Source: Dryocosmus kuriphilus
Taxonomy: Eukaryota > Arthropoda > Insecta > Hymenoptera > Cynipidae
Assembly: GCA_038277395.1 (NCBI GenBank)
Contig: CM076192.1
Span: 124,941,470 to 125,005,469 of the forward strand
Length of the DNA stretch: 64,000 bases
Direction of reading: 5' to 3'
Shown: one piece after another, positions 37,055 to 48,568 of the stretch
Layout of the letters: each line of letters opens with the position of its first letter
How positions within the stretch are numbered: position 1 is the stretch's first letter
The notes under the pieces: model-generated
The model's input: only the letters and a program-made list of their open reading frames with translations
What the model was told of the DNA's origin: nothing
Database searches by the model: none
Translations under genes and position numbers: made by a program

Positions 37055-38500
37055 GAATGTAAAAGGCGTGCTCATAATCGATGAATGTAGAACAAATATT
37101 TACACAATAAATCCAGCCACAGAAAAATACGGTCTTTTATGTTTGCTAGCATTTATATATATGAGAAAGCAAATAATGTTATTTAGTTTTTCAGCCTATA
37201 TCATGTTACCTATGACAAATATCGCAACAATTAATTATTCTGAAGGTACGGTACTATGTTTAATGTATCCAGCAAATAAGGAAAGTGTTGATATCTGATC
37301 AAAATTTGATTGTTTGTAATAATTTATATGGTTTAATAGAACTTATAAAAACATTAAGGTACTTAAATGATGAAATACATATAAAATTCGGCATAGATGG
37401 TGGAGGTGGATTTTTAGATGTTTGTGGAAAGAAGATTAAAATGAAAATGAACAGAAAAGACGTCTTACTTACGATAAAGATTTTACACCTAAGAATATAA
37501 AAGATTCTGGATTTCAGAAATACTTTTCAATCGGTCTTGTGGATAGTGCACAAGAAAATTATGAAAATATTGAGCTGCTATGGTCTTTTCTAAAAATCAG
37601 AGACTTAAGAGACACAACGATATCAACAGACTTAAAACTTGCAAATATTTTAGCAGGTTTTATGAGCCATGTAAAGTCTTTTCCTTGTACTTGGTGCAAT
37701 GTTGAAAAAAGCAATCTCAACTTACGTGGCACATATAGAACTATCGGCTAGATTTTGAAAAACAACGAAGCTTGTTTAATGTCTGGAAAAAAGGTGTCTG
37801 ATGCAAAACTTTTTAAAATTGTGTTTAACTTGTTCTCCAGAGAACCACCAAGAATTTATAGAAATGATTTCTCCCCCTGAATAGAATCTCATGATAGGCG
37901 CAGTAAATCATCCATTTGAGAATACGTCAATTGAATTTGGAAAAGAAAGTCTAGAGTGGGTCAAGAAGTGTAATGCTTCTCAACACCTTCATAATGTTAG
38001 CCTACCTTTTCCAGGAAATGCTTGTGAAACTCTTTTAGATGAAGTTGATATTTTGCGATTAAACAAACAAGTAAGCTGTCTAAAATGCTTGAAATGTTCT
38101 CAAGTCTTTCGCGACGTAATCAGTTCTTGTTTTTCACTTGAACTTGATCCACTATCAAAAAGATGATCTAACTTAAGGAAACTTACTGTCTAACGTTAAG
38201 GATTTTTCCATAAAATTAATGACTTTCTAGCTCCTCTTATACAAAATTACGGAAGTTTCCATAACTCTATCCATAACGCTACACTCGAACCGGCTCTTCT
38301 TACGGAAAGTAATAATAAATGATAAACAGAGAAACTTGCCTCTATTACTTTCTTATTTTCTTATTTTTCATTCTACCCTCGTCTAAGTGTCACGTGCCAT
38401 ATTTTGCAATAAGAAACAACGAGGCCTTGGATTTTATAGTGAACAATCAGTGGAATCAGTACTTGCAGATTTTAATAAAACTTGAAAATAGTTTAAAGTA
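37055..38500 (+). pseudogene. GIDGGGGF-family protein, copy B (best preserved)
   Basis: Blocks in order: ECRTNIYTINPATEKYG (37080), LIVCNNLYGLIELIK (37307), FGIDGGGGFLDVC (37385), VDSAQENYENIELLWSF (37536), DLKLANILAGFMSH and SFPCTWCN (37630-37700), GAVNHPFENTS (37897), WVKKCNASQHLHN (37957), FPGNACETLLDEVD (38010), and GLGFYSEQSVESVLADFN (38422). The order matches an uncharacterised family that I know from insect and Hydra genomes and that behaves like a mobile-element protein. The Asp of DGGGG and the CTWC pair are candidate functional residues. Frameshifts and stops separate the blocks. Nucleotide similarity to copy A shows that it was multiplied as a repeat. Confidence 0.72.
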
Positions 38501-38611
38501 AAAAAAGGTAATGAATGTTGTTCGATGAAGCTATTACAGACTGGCAAGGGTAAAATAGTCAGCATGCTTAATTTTGTCAGGTGTTAGCTTATTTAATAAT
38601 TTTCACTATTT

Positions 38612-41600
38612 CATGCTACAAAGTTAAACCATTGCCTCAGCTACCCAGAACCGCCACGCATCTCTATCCTGCGCATCTTCCATCCAGTTTAAATACTCAT
38701 GTCCTAGCTCTTTTAGATCATCCCTAACGTTTTTCTTCCATATATTTCTCAGTCTGCCTAGAGCTCTCTTACTAATCGGTTTCCTTCTCAAAACTTGCGC
38801 CACTGTTCTTTCATTGGCCATTCTTGAAATATATCCCGCCCAGGTTAATTTGCGCGCTTTCATTAATCTATTAATATTTACTGATCTGTAGATTGCATGC
38901 AGCTCATCATTATGCAGTTTTCTCCATTCACCAGTCTCTTCCTCTCTTTTGGGAACATAGATTTTTTGAAGTACTTTATTTTCGAATACTCTAAACCTGT
39001 TCTCGTCTCCTTCGCCACCGCCCATGTTTCGCACCCGTACATGACGACCGGAATTATAATCGTTTGTAAATTCTTACTTTGATGTTTTTAGATAATGATC
39101 GCGATTTTACTAATGTATTTGTTGCATAGTAGCATCCATTGCCAGCGTGCAGCCGCCTGTTGATTTCCGTTTCAATGTTATTGTCGCTAGTTGTTATAGT
39201 CCCGAGGTATTTAAGCTCAATAACTCTTTCAAATTTCATATTTCCGGCCATTAGACCACCCTCTTCATTGCTTTGTTCTGATTTGTCGACGATCAAACAT
39301 TTTGTCTTCGATTCGCTAACTTCTGAACCTATTTCCTTGTCTTTTGTGATCAAGATTTCCGTATTTTCAGGTATCGTTTCTTTATCATCCACGAGTAAGT
39401 CGAGATCATCCGCATATCCCAGAATTTGTATTATCCTATTGAGGGTAGCACCGGACGGACTCGTTTGTACTTCTCTGACTACGTATTCTAAAACTAAGTT
39501 GAAAAGGATGCACGAAAGCGCATCGCCCAGTTTCAGGCCATCGCGGATTAAAAACTCTTCAGATAAACTTCCGTTTACGCTTATCGTACCCCTACTGCCG
39601 CTTAAGCAAACTTCGATAAGTCAAACCAGTTTCCTTGGCACATCCAAGAACTCCAGAATCCAGTATATTCGTGCGCGTATAATAGAGTCGTAAGCTTTTT
39701 TGAAGTCGATAAATAGCTGATGTATTGCTTCGCTAAACTCCCATCTCTTTTCTAACAGTTGTCTAATTGTAAACATTTGATCGCTTGTATACCGGCTTCG
39801 GCGGAATCCATACTGGTAATCCCTAAAGATTTCCTCAGCAAAAGGCGTTAGTCTACTTAAGATTACGTTGGTCAGGATCTTATAGCACGAAGGCACAAGT
39901 GAAATTCCCCGATAATTGTTACAGTTCGTTTAATCGCCTTTTTTAAAAATGGGTGTAATAATAGAGGTATTCCATTCCTCCGGTATGCGTTCTGTTTTCC
40001 GGATTGAGCGTATTAATTGACAAATTTTGCTGGTCAGGCGACGGCCCCCATTTTTTATCAGTTCTCACGGTAGGTCGTCTATGCCCGCGGCTTTGTTATT
40101 TTTCAACTTCTTTATGGACATTTCTATTTCTTTATCAGTAGGCTCATCAATTAGTAGATCAGCAGTGTAGATTTCACCAAGATTAACTTCAACGGGGGCT
40201 TCGTCTACGTTTAGTACCTTATCAAAATAGCTTTTCCATAAATAGTCTTTCTGTTGCATCAGCTACTAGATTGCCATTTTCGCCCCTCATTACTTCCGTT
40301 CTACTTTAAAAGGCTTTCCTTATAAAATTGATTTCCCTGTACACCTCACGCTGGTTATTTTGCTTATTATGCGTGTCTGTTGCTAGTATCTTATTCTTTA
40401 CCACTCCCTTTTCTTGGATCTGTAAAACCTATTTGTACTTTTACTAATATCGAGATAATTCTTATGCATTTGATCGCACTTATTTTCTAAACTAATTTCT
40501 TTGGCCTTCGTTCGCTTTTTAAACCCTAGATTGCACTCTTCTTCGAACCACGGTTCGCTTTTGGTTACTTTCTTTAAACCTATAGTACTTTTCGCGGCTG
40601 TCTTTATCGCCTCTTTCGTCTTGCCCCACAGGGGTCTTCTGTCAATTAAAACGTGATCAATCTGATTGTGAGTGATAACATCTGGTGATGTCCAGGTGGC
40701 CTTATGTATATTTTTATGCTTAACATATGTGCTTTTGACAAGGAGGTTCTTTGAAGCTGCAAAGTTTATTACTCTAGTCCCACTATCATTACTGACGTTA
40801 TGCAAGCTTTCTGACCCTATTGTAGGCCTATACATCGATTCATTTCCAATTTTCGCGTTGAAGTCTCCTAACACTATTTTTGCGTCAAACATCGAGAACT
40901 CGTCAAAAACTTGTTCGACTGTTTCGTAAAAAAGATCTTTAGTATCTTCGTCTTTGTCCTCGGTAGGGCAGTGCATGTTGATTAGAACCTGTTTGCAGAA
41001 ATTACCCTTTAGTACAATATGTGATAACCTGCCGTTAATGAATTGCGTATCGATAACCGCTTGCGAAATTCGTTTACTAATAAGAAACACGGTTCCCAGT
41101 TTGCGGGCTTTAGCTCACCCATAGTGAAAAGTGTAGTTATCCTTGGAGATTGATGCATACTCGCCAGGCCAGCATGTTTCTTGAAGTGCTATAATATCAA
41201 TATCGTACATCTTTGCTATCTCAATGAGTTCGCTAAATCCGCCACTATTTAGAGTACGCGCATTCAGAGTTCCCGCTTTAAGATGTTTTATTGTAGCTGT
41301 TCGTTTTTGGAAGTTAGCTATGGTGGTTTTAAGAAAATCCGCACGTTAGGGATCCGGTTCCGATCGCAGGTGAGTCCGCCGTCCCAGGAGTGATAACCCT
41401 CATACCTCCCTAGGTCTAAGTATGGGAGCTTTCCGACTTTGACAAAAACCGTGTCAACTTGTCGTCAGACACACTATGGTTTCATCATCGTATTCTAACG
41501 TCCCCCTGCAGGGCAGTGCGCCACACTGGCATCAATATCACGTTTACCCTACAGGCGAATCATTCCACACATCTTTTTCGGGCAGTGTCATCGCGGAGGT

Positions 41601-41825
41601 ATCCAACGAGGAAGCAGGATTTTCCCCTTACAAGATTTTTATTTTTGGTTCGGGTAATGTTTCTAGGTCAATACACGCTGCGGCTGTCCGCGACTGCTTA
41701 TTCTTGTATTCGCAGTTAACCTCAGAAGCTGTTCAACCTCAGGGGCCGTTCCTCTATCCGCAACCTGAGGACGCGCTGCAAAGTGGTGATAGGAACCCAC
41801 CGAGCAGCGTCTTTTTTCGTTAATA
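38612..41825 (-). mobile_element. RTE-clade non-LTR retrotransposon, minus strand
   Basis: On the minus strand: a GC-richer leader (41825-41310), an endonuclease (41300-40400), a reverse transcriptase (40260-39390) and a C-terminal part (39390-38624). Endonuclease wording such as VLGDFNAKIGNES, HKNIHKATWTSPD and NQIDHVLIDRR is characteristic of the RTE/BovB-type family. It separates copy B from copy C of the composite repeat. Frameshifts and stops make it inactive. Confidence 0.88.
38627..41300 (-). pseudogene. RTE-clade ORF: endonuclease and reverse transcriptase, broken
   Basis: The endonuclease begins near 41300 (LNARTLNSGGFSELIEIAK, LQETCWPGEY), hits a stop near 41117, and continues with GTVFLISKRISQ to about 40640. 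The reverse transcriptase starts with LKNNKAAGIDDLP (near 40075). It continues with DYQYGFRRSRYTSDQMF and FIDFKKAYDS (39860-39690) and keeps an intact YADD box (LGYADDLDLLVDD) near 39405. The C-terminal part has LTWAGYISRM and LGRLRNIWKKNVRDDLKEL. The gene copied the element RNA into nicked target DNA. At least three frame breaks are visible. Confidence 0.86.
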
Positions 41826-43189
41826 AATAAAAAATAAAAATTCAAGGTTTTGCCAAGTTATTAAGATGAGAACTTACGCTTAATTTGAAAAAACCGTAAA
41901 GTAGGATCCCAAGATAAATCTTCATTTTTAAAAAATTTTCTCAATGACCGCGAACAGTAAACTAATTGTGAAACATTTCGAATGGAAAGCTACGAGAAAT
42001 GGCATGTATAATAAATTTCGAGCCATCCGTCCACTGACACGTGTTACTTACTCTCTAGAATGAATGGAGTTAAGTCATCATGAATCGTGATATCACATAT
42101 CAAATTTCTTTTTACTTCCTAGATTTATTACCCACGGAATGGAACCTTCAGAATAATGAAAGATTAAAACTCAGAAAAAAACGGTAACCTTTACCAGTGA
42201 CGGCCTTATCTTCTGTGGCAACATCCCCCTCCCCCCCGGGCAACATTTTCGTTGCGCTTCTTTCAGAGGAAGAAATGCGAATATTATTTGGACTCACGAG
42301 ATTTTCAGTAAAAGCAAAAGAAAACACGTAGGATATGTCTTAGTGCTGTATTCGATCAAGATCCGAGAATCGATCAAAAATTTATTTCGCATATTTCAAA
42401 AACGTATTAACTCTCCTATTCTAAACACTTAAAATTCTGCAATACAAGTGTACAATTTAATTAAGTTTACTTGAAATCTTCTTAGCTGATATTGGGAAGA
42501 GATCGAATTTTGTAATGTTTACATATTTCTTCTGTAAAATTAAGGAATTTTCAATGCTCAGGATCAACAGATTTTGTAATTTGTAAATATAACAGATACT
42601 GCTACGTTAGCAGGTGATTATAACATAAACTTTTCTGCAAATTTTACACATAAAGTTGTAACATTAACAGATTTTATCTGGTATTGTAACCTATTTTACC
42701 TGCTAGAATAGCAGACATGTCCAGTAATCTTGAATATGTAGCTTTAAAAGATTCATTTTTCTGCATGTCGTAACTTTGAAATAGTTGAAAAGTTCTTAGG
42801 AACATACACTTACAAATATTTTTTCACAATTCTTTATACTGACATTTGCACACTTAGGCTCAATGCACCATTGTTAGCATTTATTTACTTCTATTTTTTA
42901 TGAAAAATTATGAACCCACAGCTTGTTTACAGAAGATTCGATGATAATGACGCCATATCAAGTTGGCGGAATGGCGCGAAAGAAATACAAGCTTTTAGAG
43001 GGTATACAATTTTAGTGCTAAACACAATTTCAAAAAAGGCCTTTTTTTAACTATATCCATATATTTACACATTATCGCCTCCATTTTCTACTCACAGTCT
43101 CTAAAAGTCAGAGCGTGCGTCAGCCTATCTTGCTCCTCTTCCCTTTCCTTAGCTTCAGCTTCAGCTATCGCCCTAGTCCCATAAAAGTC

Positions 43190-43575
43190 TAATCTTGCTC
43201 AAAATACATGTGTAGCTCCTGCTATTGCAACATAAGCATAGCCGCTATACTGACCACCTGTTCGGGCAATATTCACTTGGAAAATTTCGAAGTCGAAAGC
43301 TTCAAACACTATCCATACTAAATGTAAAATAGCCTTCTTTGGAATATGCTCATGTACTCAGGATTGCCTAATATACTGTTGCGTTCAAGCTCTGCAGTTG
43401 AAATATAACGCCCGTTAGAAGAAGTTTGTACAAAAACCATAAGCATAACAAGCATAGTAGATTGTAGAACACTTGGTTTCAGCCAGTCGGGTAAAGTATG
43501 CACGTCGTACTAATAGATCTATGTTCGAATTCACCTGCAGAATAAGAGCAGTTATTCTCCGTTGTCAGAAGAATA
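43190..43575 (-). pseudogene. Copy C of the unidentified minus-strand exon, 3' part
   Basis: On the minus strand it retains MHTLPDWLKPS, a FVQTS..NGRYISTAELE segment, TGGQYSGYAYVAIAG and a Glu/Lys-rich tail (AEAEAKEREEEQ), interrupted by stops and frameshifts. The upstream part of the exon, with its acceptor near 44680, lies on the other side of the mariner insertion. Comparison with copy A shows which stop in A is a mutation and how far the ancestral frame ran. Confidence 0.65.
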
Positions 43576-43590
43576 TACTGAAAACGTATA

Positions 43591-44623
43591 CAATATGTTA
43601 TCAAAAAGTAAGGTGACTTTTTGAATTTCGCCGAATGCGTACAGTCGATATTCGTTCCCTTTTTTTCTTGCGTTGGTACACTCGTCCCAAACATACGTAC
43701 ACAGCTTCAGCTATATAGCATTTTTTGTCTTTTGTCAGAGGCATGAAGGTTAGAAGTGTTTTGCGTACTCGGCGATTTTCTGCTGTCGAAAAAATGGATC
43801 AAAGAATTTGCATCCAATTTTGTGTAGAAAATATAATGAAGTGCTCCAAAAAACTTGAAATGTTGACAGTGCCATACGGTGAGTGTACTCTGAGTAAAAA
43901 GAAGTTTATAAGTGGTACAAGCTCTTTCGGGAAGGCCGAGAAGATGTTAATGGCGAAGCTCGCCCTGGACGTCCCATCATGTCAACCACTGATGAAAAAG
44001 TTGAAGAAGTGAAGAAAATAGTGTTGGCGAATTGTCGAATTACCATTAGAGAAGTTGCTGATGATGTGGGCATCTCGTTTGGTTTACATACCGTTTTCTT
44101 CGATTATCATGGCGTAGTGCACCAAGAGTTCTTACCACAAAGTCGTACAGTTAATAAAGAGTATTAACTTGAAGTTATGCGCCGTTTGCGTGAAGCAATG
44201 TGAAAAAAACGTCCGAAATTGTGGAAAAACCAGTCATGGTTATTGCACCACGACAATTCGCCAGCTCGCACGTAATTGCTTGTTCGTAATTTTTTGGCCA
44301 ATAACAACACCATAATCACGCCTCAGCCACTGTATTCACCAGATTTGGCTCTCTGAGACTTTTTCCTGTTTCTAAAACTGAAAAGACACATGAAAGGACG
44401 GCGTTTTGCGAGGATTGAGGAGATAAAGACCGCATCGCTGGAAGAGCTGAAGGCTATACCAAAAAGTGCTGATCAGAGATTCTTTGAGGATTGAAAAAAG
44501 CGCTGGCTCAAATGTATTATATCCGTAGGGGATTACTTTGAAGGGGACAACATCAATATTTATGAATAAATGAATATTTTTGGATAAACATAAAAAGTCA
44601 CCTTACTTTTTGATCACACCTCG
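43591..44623 (+). mobile_element. mariner element, both ends present, internal deletion
   Basis: It lies between TA dinucleotides (43589-43590 and 44624-44625). The right end reads CAAAAAGTAAGGTGAC..CGAGGTGTGATC on the minus strand; the left end (CAATATGTTATCAAAAAGT) is a mutated version. Copy A shows the empty site, so this is an insertion into copy C. The same family as 20310-21506. Confidence 0.9.
43794..44520 (+). pseudogene. mariner transposase with internal deletion
   Basis: It starts at ATGGATCAAAGAATTTGC and encodes MDQRICIQFCVEN, then GECTLSKKK, with a frameshift before the WYKLF region. After ADDVGISFG the frame jumps straight to VFFDYHGVVHQEFLP, so the segment with the first catalytic Asp is deleted compared with the 20.5 kb copy. 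The second catalytic block is altered (HHDNSPA) and the third reads SPDLAL followed by a stop. It cannot make transposase, but the ends could still be mobilised in trans. Confidence 0.87.
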
Positions 44624-44761
44624 TATTTAGCTCATAACGTCCAGATCCATCACGTAATGGCCCATACATTGCATCGAATTCTGTAGGAAAAAAATTGATA
44701 TTTTAAGACCATACGGAAAAAGATTAATAGCTCAATTAAAAAAATACTGAAAAATAAAGCC

Positions 44762-44887
44762 AAAAGTCTGCCCGCTTCGCGGGCACATTCTCATCGAACT
44801 ACGCGCTCGGTGTTTATAGATCTTATAAACCATTGAATTAAAAATTACAATAGAAATTATTTTACTTAAGGCTCTGTCGCCCTTAAG
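44762..44887 (-). repeat. Fragment of the GC-hairpin repeat
   Basis: TCTGCCCGCTTCGCGGGCAC, CGCTCGGTGTTTATAGATC and TTAAGGCTCTGTCGCCCTTAA repeat the tail of the element at 45366-45620 in a shortened form. It abuts the end of composite repeat C. Confidence 0.8.
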
Positions 44888-45365
44888 GGGTTCGTCTCGT
44901 GTAGAAGTTTCAAAAAATCGATTTTTTTTTCGTTGCATATTTCTCATCTGAATGATGTTTGAAATACCCTGCAGAAAGGTTTTAGCTGAACATGTCTTCG
45001 TTTGAGCGTGAGAGAGCATCAAACACGGCCGCGCGTGGTCGTCTCCACCACTCTACTTACGGTCCGCTAAGTCTAAGCCAAAACTTCGCGCGGCGCATCA
45101 AATATCTCTTTTTTTTCGCTTTTTTAAATTTCCACGTGGACAATGGACTCCAAGGTATCACGAACAGTACCTCGCAGTTGTGCAAAGCTTTAAATGCGTT
45201 TTCCCAAAAGTTGTATTTTTAAGGTGGGGTGAACGTTTTTAGAAAAACCTTTGAACCTATCAAGTCATATTTGCCGTGGTTATCTTCAGAAATTATGTCG
45301 CTATAACTAGACATAAGCTTCTTTGGAAATATAGATCCAATATATTTTTACAGATATTATTAACA
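44888..45365. other. Unassigned block between repeat copies
   Basis: It contains a GC-rich patch near 45000-45100 (GGCCGCGCGTGGTCGTCTCC) and AT-rich remainder. Short open frames on both strands look incidental. It may be part of a longer version of the flanking GC-hairpin repeat, which appears on both sides of it. Confidence 0.4.
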
Positions 45366-46605
45366 CAAAAAATCTGCCCGCTTCGCGGGCACATTTCTCG
45401 TCGCGCGCTTCGCGCGAAGTATGAGCGCGCCTACGGCGCGCGTCTATTGGCACTCACGCTTCGCACTCGATAAATTATTCACCTCGCGCTACACGCTCGG
45501 TGTTTATGGATCGTATAAACCTTTAAATTAAAAATTCCAAGAGGAACTATTTTACTTAAGGCTCTATCGCCCTTAAGGAATACATTCTCATCATGACACT
45601 CGCGCTTCGCTTTCGATAATTACATTTTTTTTAAAAGATATTGTAGATTGGTAAAGTTTTTTTGTGATTTTTCAAATTTTCACAATACAGGATTTAGATT
45701 CCTAAAAGTAAAACGATGAGTCTTATAAATAAATTTTGTAGCTCTTTCCAACGAGAACAATTCTGCTTGTTAACATTTTCTCATATCTTGCATAGTTTTA
45801 CTGAAAAGTGGTTTTCTTTATATTTCATAACATATTTCACGAATAACTCAAAAAATACGCGTCTGCTCAAAAAAATGATAGCAAATTTGTAGACCGTTTA
45901 AGGCGAACAACTTTCTTTATTATCATTTTTCCGTGTCTTGCATAGTTTCGCGGGAAATTTGAAATTTTTGATTTTTAATAAGGTTTTATCGTTTAAAACA
46001 AAAACCGTGAATTTTATCAAAAAGTGGTTAAAACAAAATTTGTAGAACTCTTTCAATTGAGCAACTTTGTTCTATACCATTTTTTTTTATCTTGAATATT
46101 TTGGCGGGAAACTAAAGTTTTTTAATTTTAATAGCGTTTTCTTGATTAAAACAAAAACCGTTCATTTTTCAAGAAACGGTTAAGACAAAATTTGTAGATT
46201 TTTTTAAGATGAACAATTTTACTTTCTTACGTTTTTTTTTGTATCTCTCATAGCTTAGCCGGAAAATGGAGTTTTTGATTTTGTGAAAACCGTTTTTGAT
46301 GGATAAAACCATAACTGTTGGTCAAAAACCGCTGGTTAACGAATTCGTCCTTTCTTTTTACCCCTTACAGAAGTGTACTAAAGCGCAGTCAAATCCGGTG
46401 AGTCCTTCGAAAGTTATCGCGAGCACAGACGACGACAGCGCCAATGACAACGACGACAACGACGACGAAAACAGACAGACAGACACCGTCATAAAAACCG
46501 TTTTTTCTGACTCAGGGGGTCTCAAAACGTGGAGATTTCATGAAATCCGCGAAAGTCAAATTTTACATAAATCTAATACCTTCTCTGATGAGAATGTAAA
46601 AGTTA
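45366..46605 (-). repeat. Dispersed repeat with GC hairpins, copy 2
   Basis: The reverse-complement partner of 3939-5020, in the same order. The GC tail (45371-45480) includes GCCCGCTTCGCGGGC, GCGCGCTTCGCGCG and CGCCTACGGCGCG, all short hairpins. A frame at 46296-46628 on the plus strand crosses the GAC/AAC microsatellite and encodes an Asp/Asn-rich stretch; it is best read as a by-product of the repeat. Confidence 0.85.
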
Positions 46606-46639
46606 TTGAAAAAAAATTATATAAGTGACAAATTAAAAA

Positions 46640-47790
46640 TATCCGAAAATGAAATTGTAAATTTTTTAATTTATATAAAACTTATTTTATGAAATGTGTA
46701 AAATTAGTATTAAAATTGATCAAAATTAGAAAAATTAACATTATTACTATTAAAGCTAGTACCAAAATTAATTTAAAATTACCAGTAATATATATTTAAT
46801 TAATTATAAAATAAATAATATTAATAATTGATGGGACGAATGAAAAGTGACCAAAAAAATACAAATTAATAAAAAATAAAATTGTTGAAAATACAAATTA
46901 CGAATGATAATCTATCCGAAATTTAAGACAACGAGATTTTTAATTATCGAAAGGTAAACCTTCTGGATTATACAAATTAGAAATTTAAGTATATGCGCAA
47001 TTAAAATTATTAACTTATTTATAATTTATTTAAAATTCATTTAAAATTACTTTAAATAAATATTTTATTATAAAATAAATATTAATAATTGATAGGGCTA
47101 ATAAAAATGGAAAAATATTATAATTAAAGAAAAGAAGAAAATTGTCGAAAATACAGGTTAAAGAATGATTAGCTATCCCAAATTTAAAATAACATGATTT
47201 TAAATTATCGAAAAATAAACATTCTGTCTTATAAATATAATAAATATAAAAATAATCGAAAGTAAAATGATTTATTTATTAATTTATCTTTAGTCATTCA
47301 AGAAAATTAAAATTAGTATTAAAATAAATAAAAAGTAGGAAAATTGTAATTTTTACGATTAAAAATAATACTAAAATTAATTTAAAATTACTGTCAACAT
47401 ATATTTAATTATAAAATAAGTAATATTAATAATCTATAAGACCAACAAGAAATGACCTAAAAAAATAACTTAACAAAAAAGAAAGTTGTTGAAGATACAA
47501 ATTACGAATTATGAACTATTTGAAATTTAAAATAATCAAATTTTTAATTATCGAAAAATGAAACTTCTGAAGTATACAGATAAGGAATTTAAAAATATAC
47601 ACAAGTAAAACCATATATTTATTTACAATTTATTTAGGATCAGTTTAAAATTACCCAAAATAAATATATAGTTATACAATAAATAATAATAATAGTAATA
47701 GTAATTGATAGGACTAATAAAAATGGAAAAAAAAACAAATTAAAAAAGAATTTCGAAAATACAGATTAACAAATTATAAACTATCGTTTT
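46640..47790 (+). repeat. AT-rich satellite-like array, about 600-bp higher-order period
   Basis: The phrase GAAAATACAAATTA and variants start at about 46888, 47147, 47489 and 47753. Alternate copies are about 600 bases apart, made of subunits of roughly 260 and 340. Each unit also contains ATTTTTAATTATCGAAA and a TTCTG..TATA.A segment. The same sequence resumes at 54225 after the inserted elements, and related tracts occur at 57420-58150. Confidence 0.7.
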
Positions 47791-47859
47791 GATATACGCC
47801 TTCAGCGCAAAATTCGTAACGACTTTGCACACACAATATCCCAAACAATTCTTTTAGAC

Positions 47860-48175
47860 TCTCGTTTCTTTCCAATTTTACACCCGTCAAACTTTTTTCT
47901 CCGACTTAGAAAATTGTTCCACCTGTCACTTTTGGGGACTTAGAAAAATTTTCGCTCGTCCATTTTTTTTCTCGACTTAGAAAATTTTTTTCCCACCAGT
48001 CACATTTTGTGGATTTAGAAGATTTTCAATCTGTCAATTTTCGGGCCTTGGGAAAATTTTTCACTCTGAATTTTTTTTTTTTTCGACTTAGAAAATTTTT
48101 CCACCTGTCACTTTTGGGGACTTGAAAAATTTTCACTCGTCAATTTTTTTCTCGACTTAGAAAATTTTTTTTTTC
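47860..48175 (+). repeat. Minisatellite of about 65-75 base units
   Basis: Repeated use of CTCGACTTAGAAAATTTTT, CACCTGTCACTTTTGGGGAC and TTTTCACTCGTCAATTTTT in alternation, four or so units with variable T-runs. Confidence 0.8.
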
Positions 48176-48309
48176 TTCTTACTAATACTATCATTATTAT
48201 CGGATTATAATTACTATTTTACTACCAATGATTATATACTTATTACTGTCATGTCATCGTCATTGATATATTACTATGTTATTATTTTCATTCTGGCTAT
48301 AACCCATGT

Positions 48310-48568
48310 TCTAATAGCACTTAACTATATTCTACTAAGAAACGAACCGTCAGCCGTAGCGCCAGTAAAATCATAAGTACGACCATGTACAGAGGAGGAG
48401 CTCGAAGGCAAAGCAGGCGGCGAGTACGTACGGCTCACCTCGAATGACGCGATATGCCCGCTTTCGCCAAAAACTCGAGAGTGGGAATCTCATAGTCGTG
48501 TCGACGCGCGAGTGGGAGGCATTTAAGAACTCTTCCATAAATACCGGCCGTTTTCCGATACTCGAGAT
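48310..48568 (+). other. GC-rich LTR-like sequence, left part
   Basis: The GC-rich left flank of the Jockey insertion. With 53292-53460 it makes one continuous block once the LINEs and extra target copies are removed. It has a TATA-like CCATAAATACC (48535-48545) here and an AATAAA at 53426 in the right part, as expected for a promoter and polyadenylation signal of a solo LTR. No ends or target duplication could be fixed. Confidence 0.45.

Larger units (their letters stand above)
34573..38610. repeat. Composite repeat, copy B
   Basis: Collinear with copy A from ACTGAACTCTTTTGAAATG (34597) through the coding region, with a foldback insertion at 34673-35284. It holds the most complete version of the GIDGGGGF-family gene. 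Its right end is cut off by the RTE-clade LINE near 38610, so the minus-strand exon present in A and C is missing here. Confidence 0.8.
41850..44757. repeat. Composite repeat, copy C, internally deleted
   Basis: 41880-42400 matches 29100-29620 of copy A, and 42905-44757 matches 31540-32385, with a mariner inserted. The coding region of the GIDGGGGF-family gene is missing. Between 42400 and 42900 the sequence does not align with A by eye. Confidence 0.78.

Noticed and set aside
46296..46628. 110-residue frame rich in Asp and Asn
   Set aside because: It crosses the GAC/AAC microsatellite of the inverted copy of the same repeat, and the copy at 4 kb does not keep the frame.
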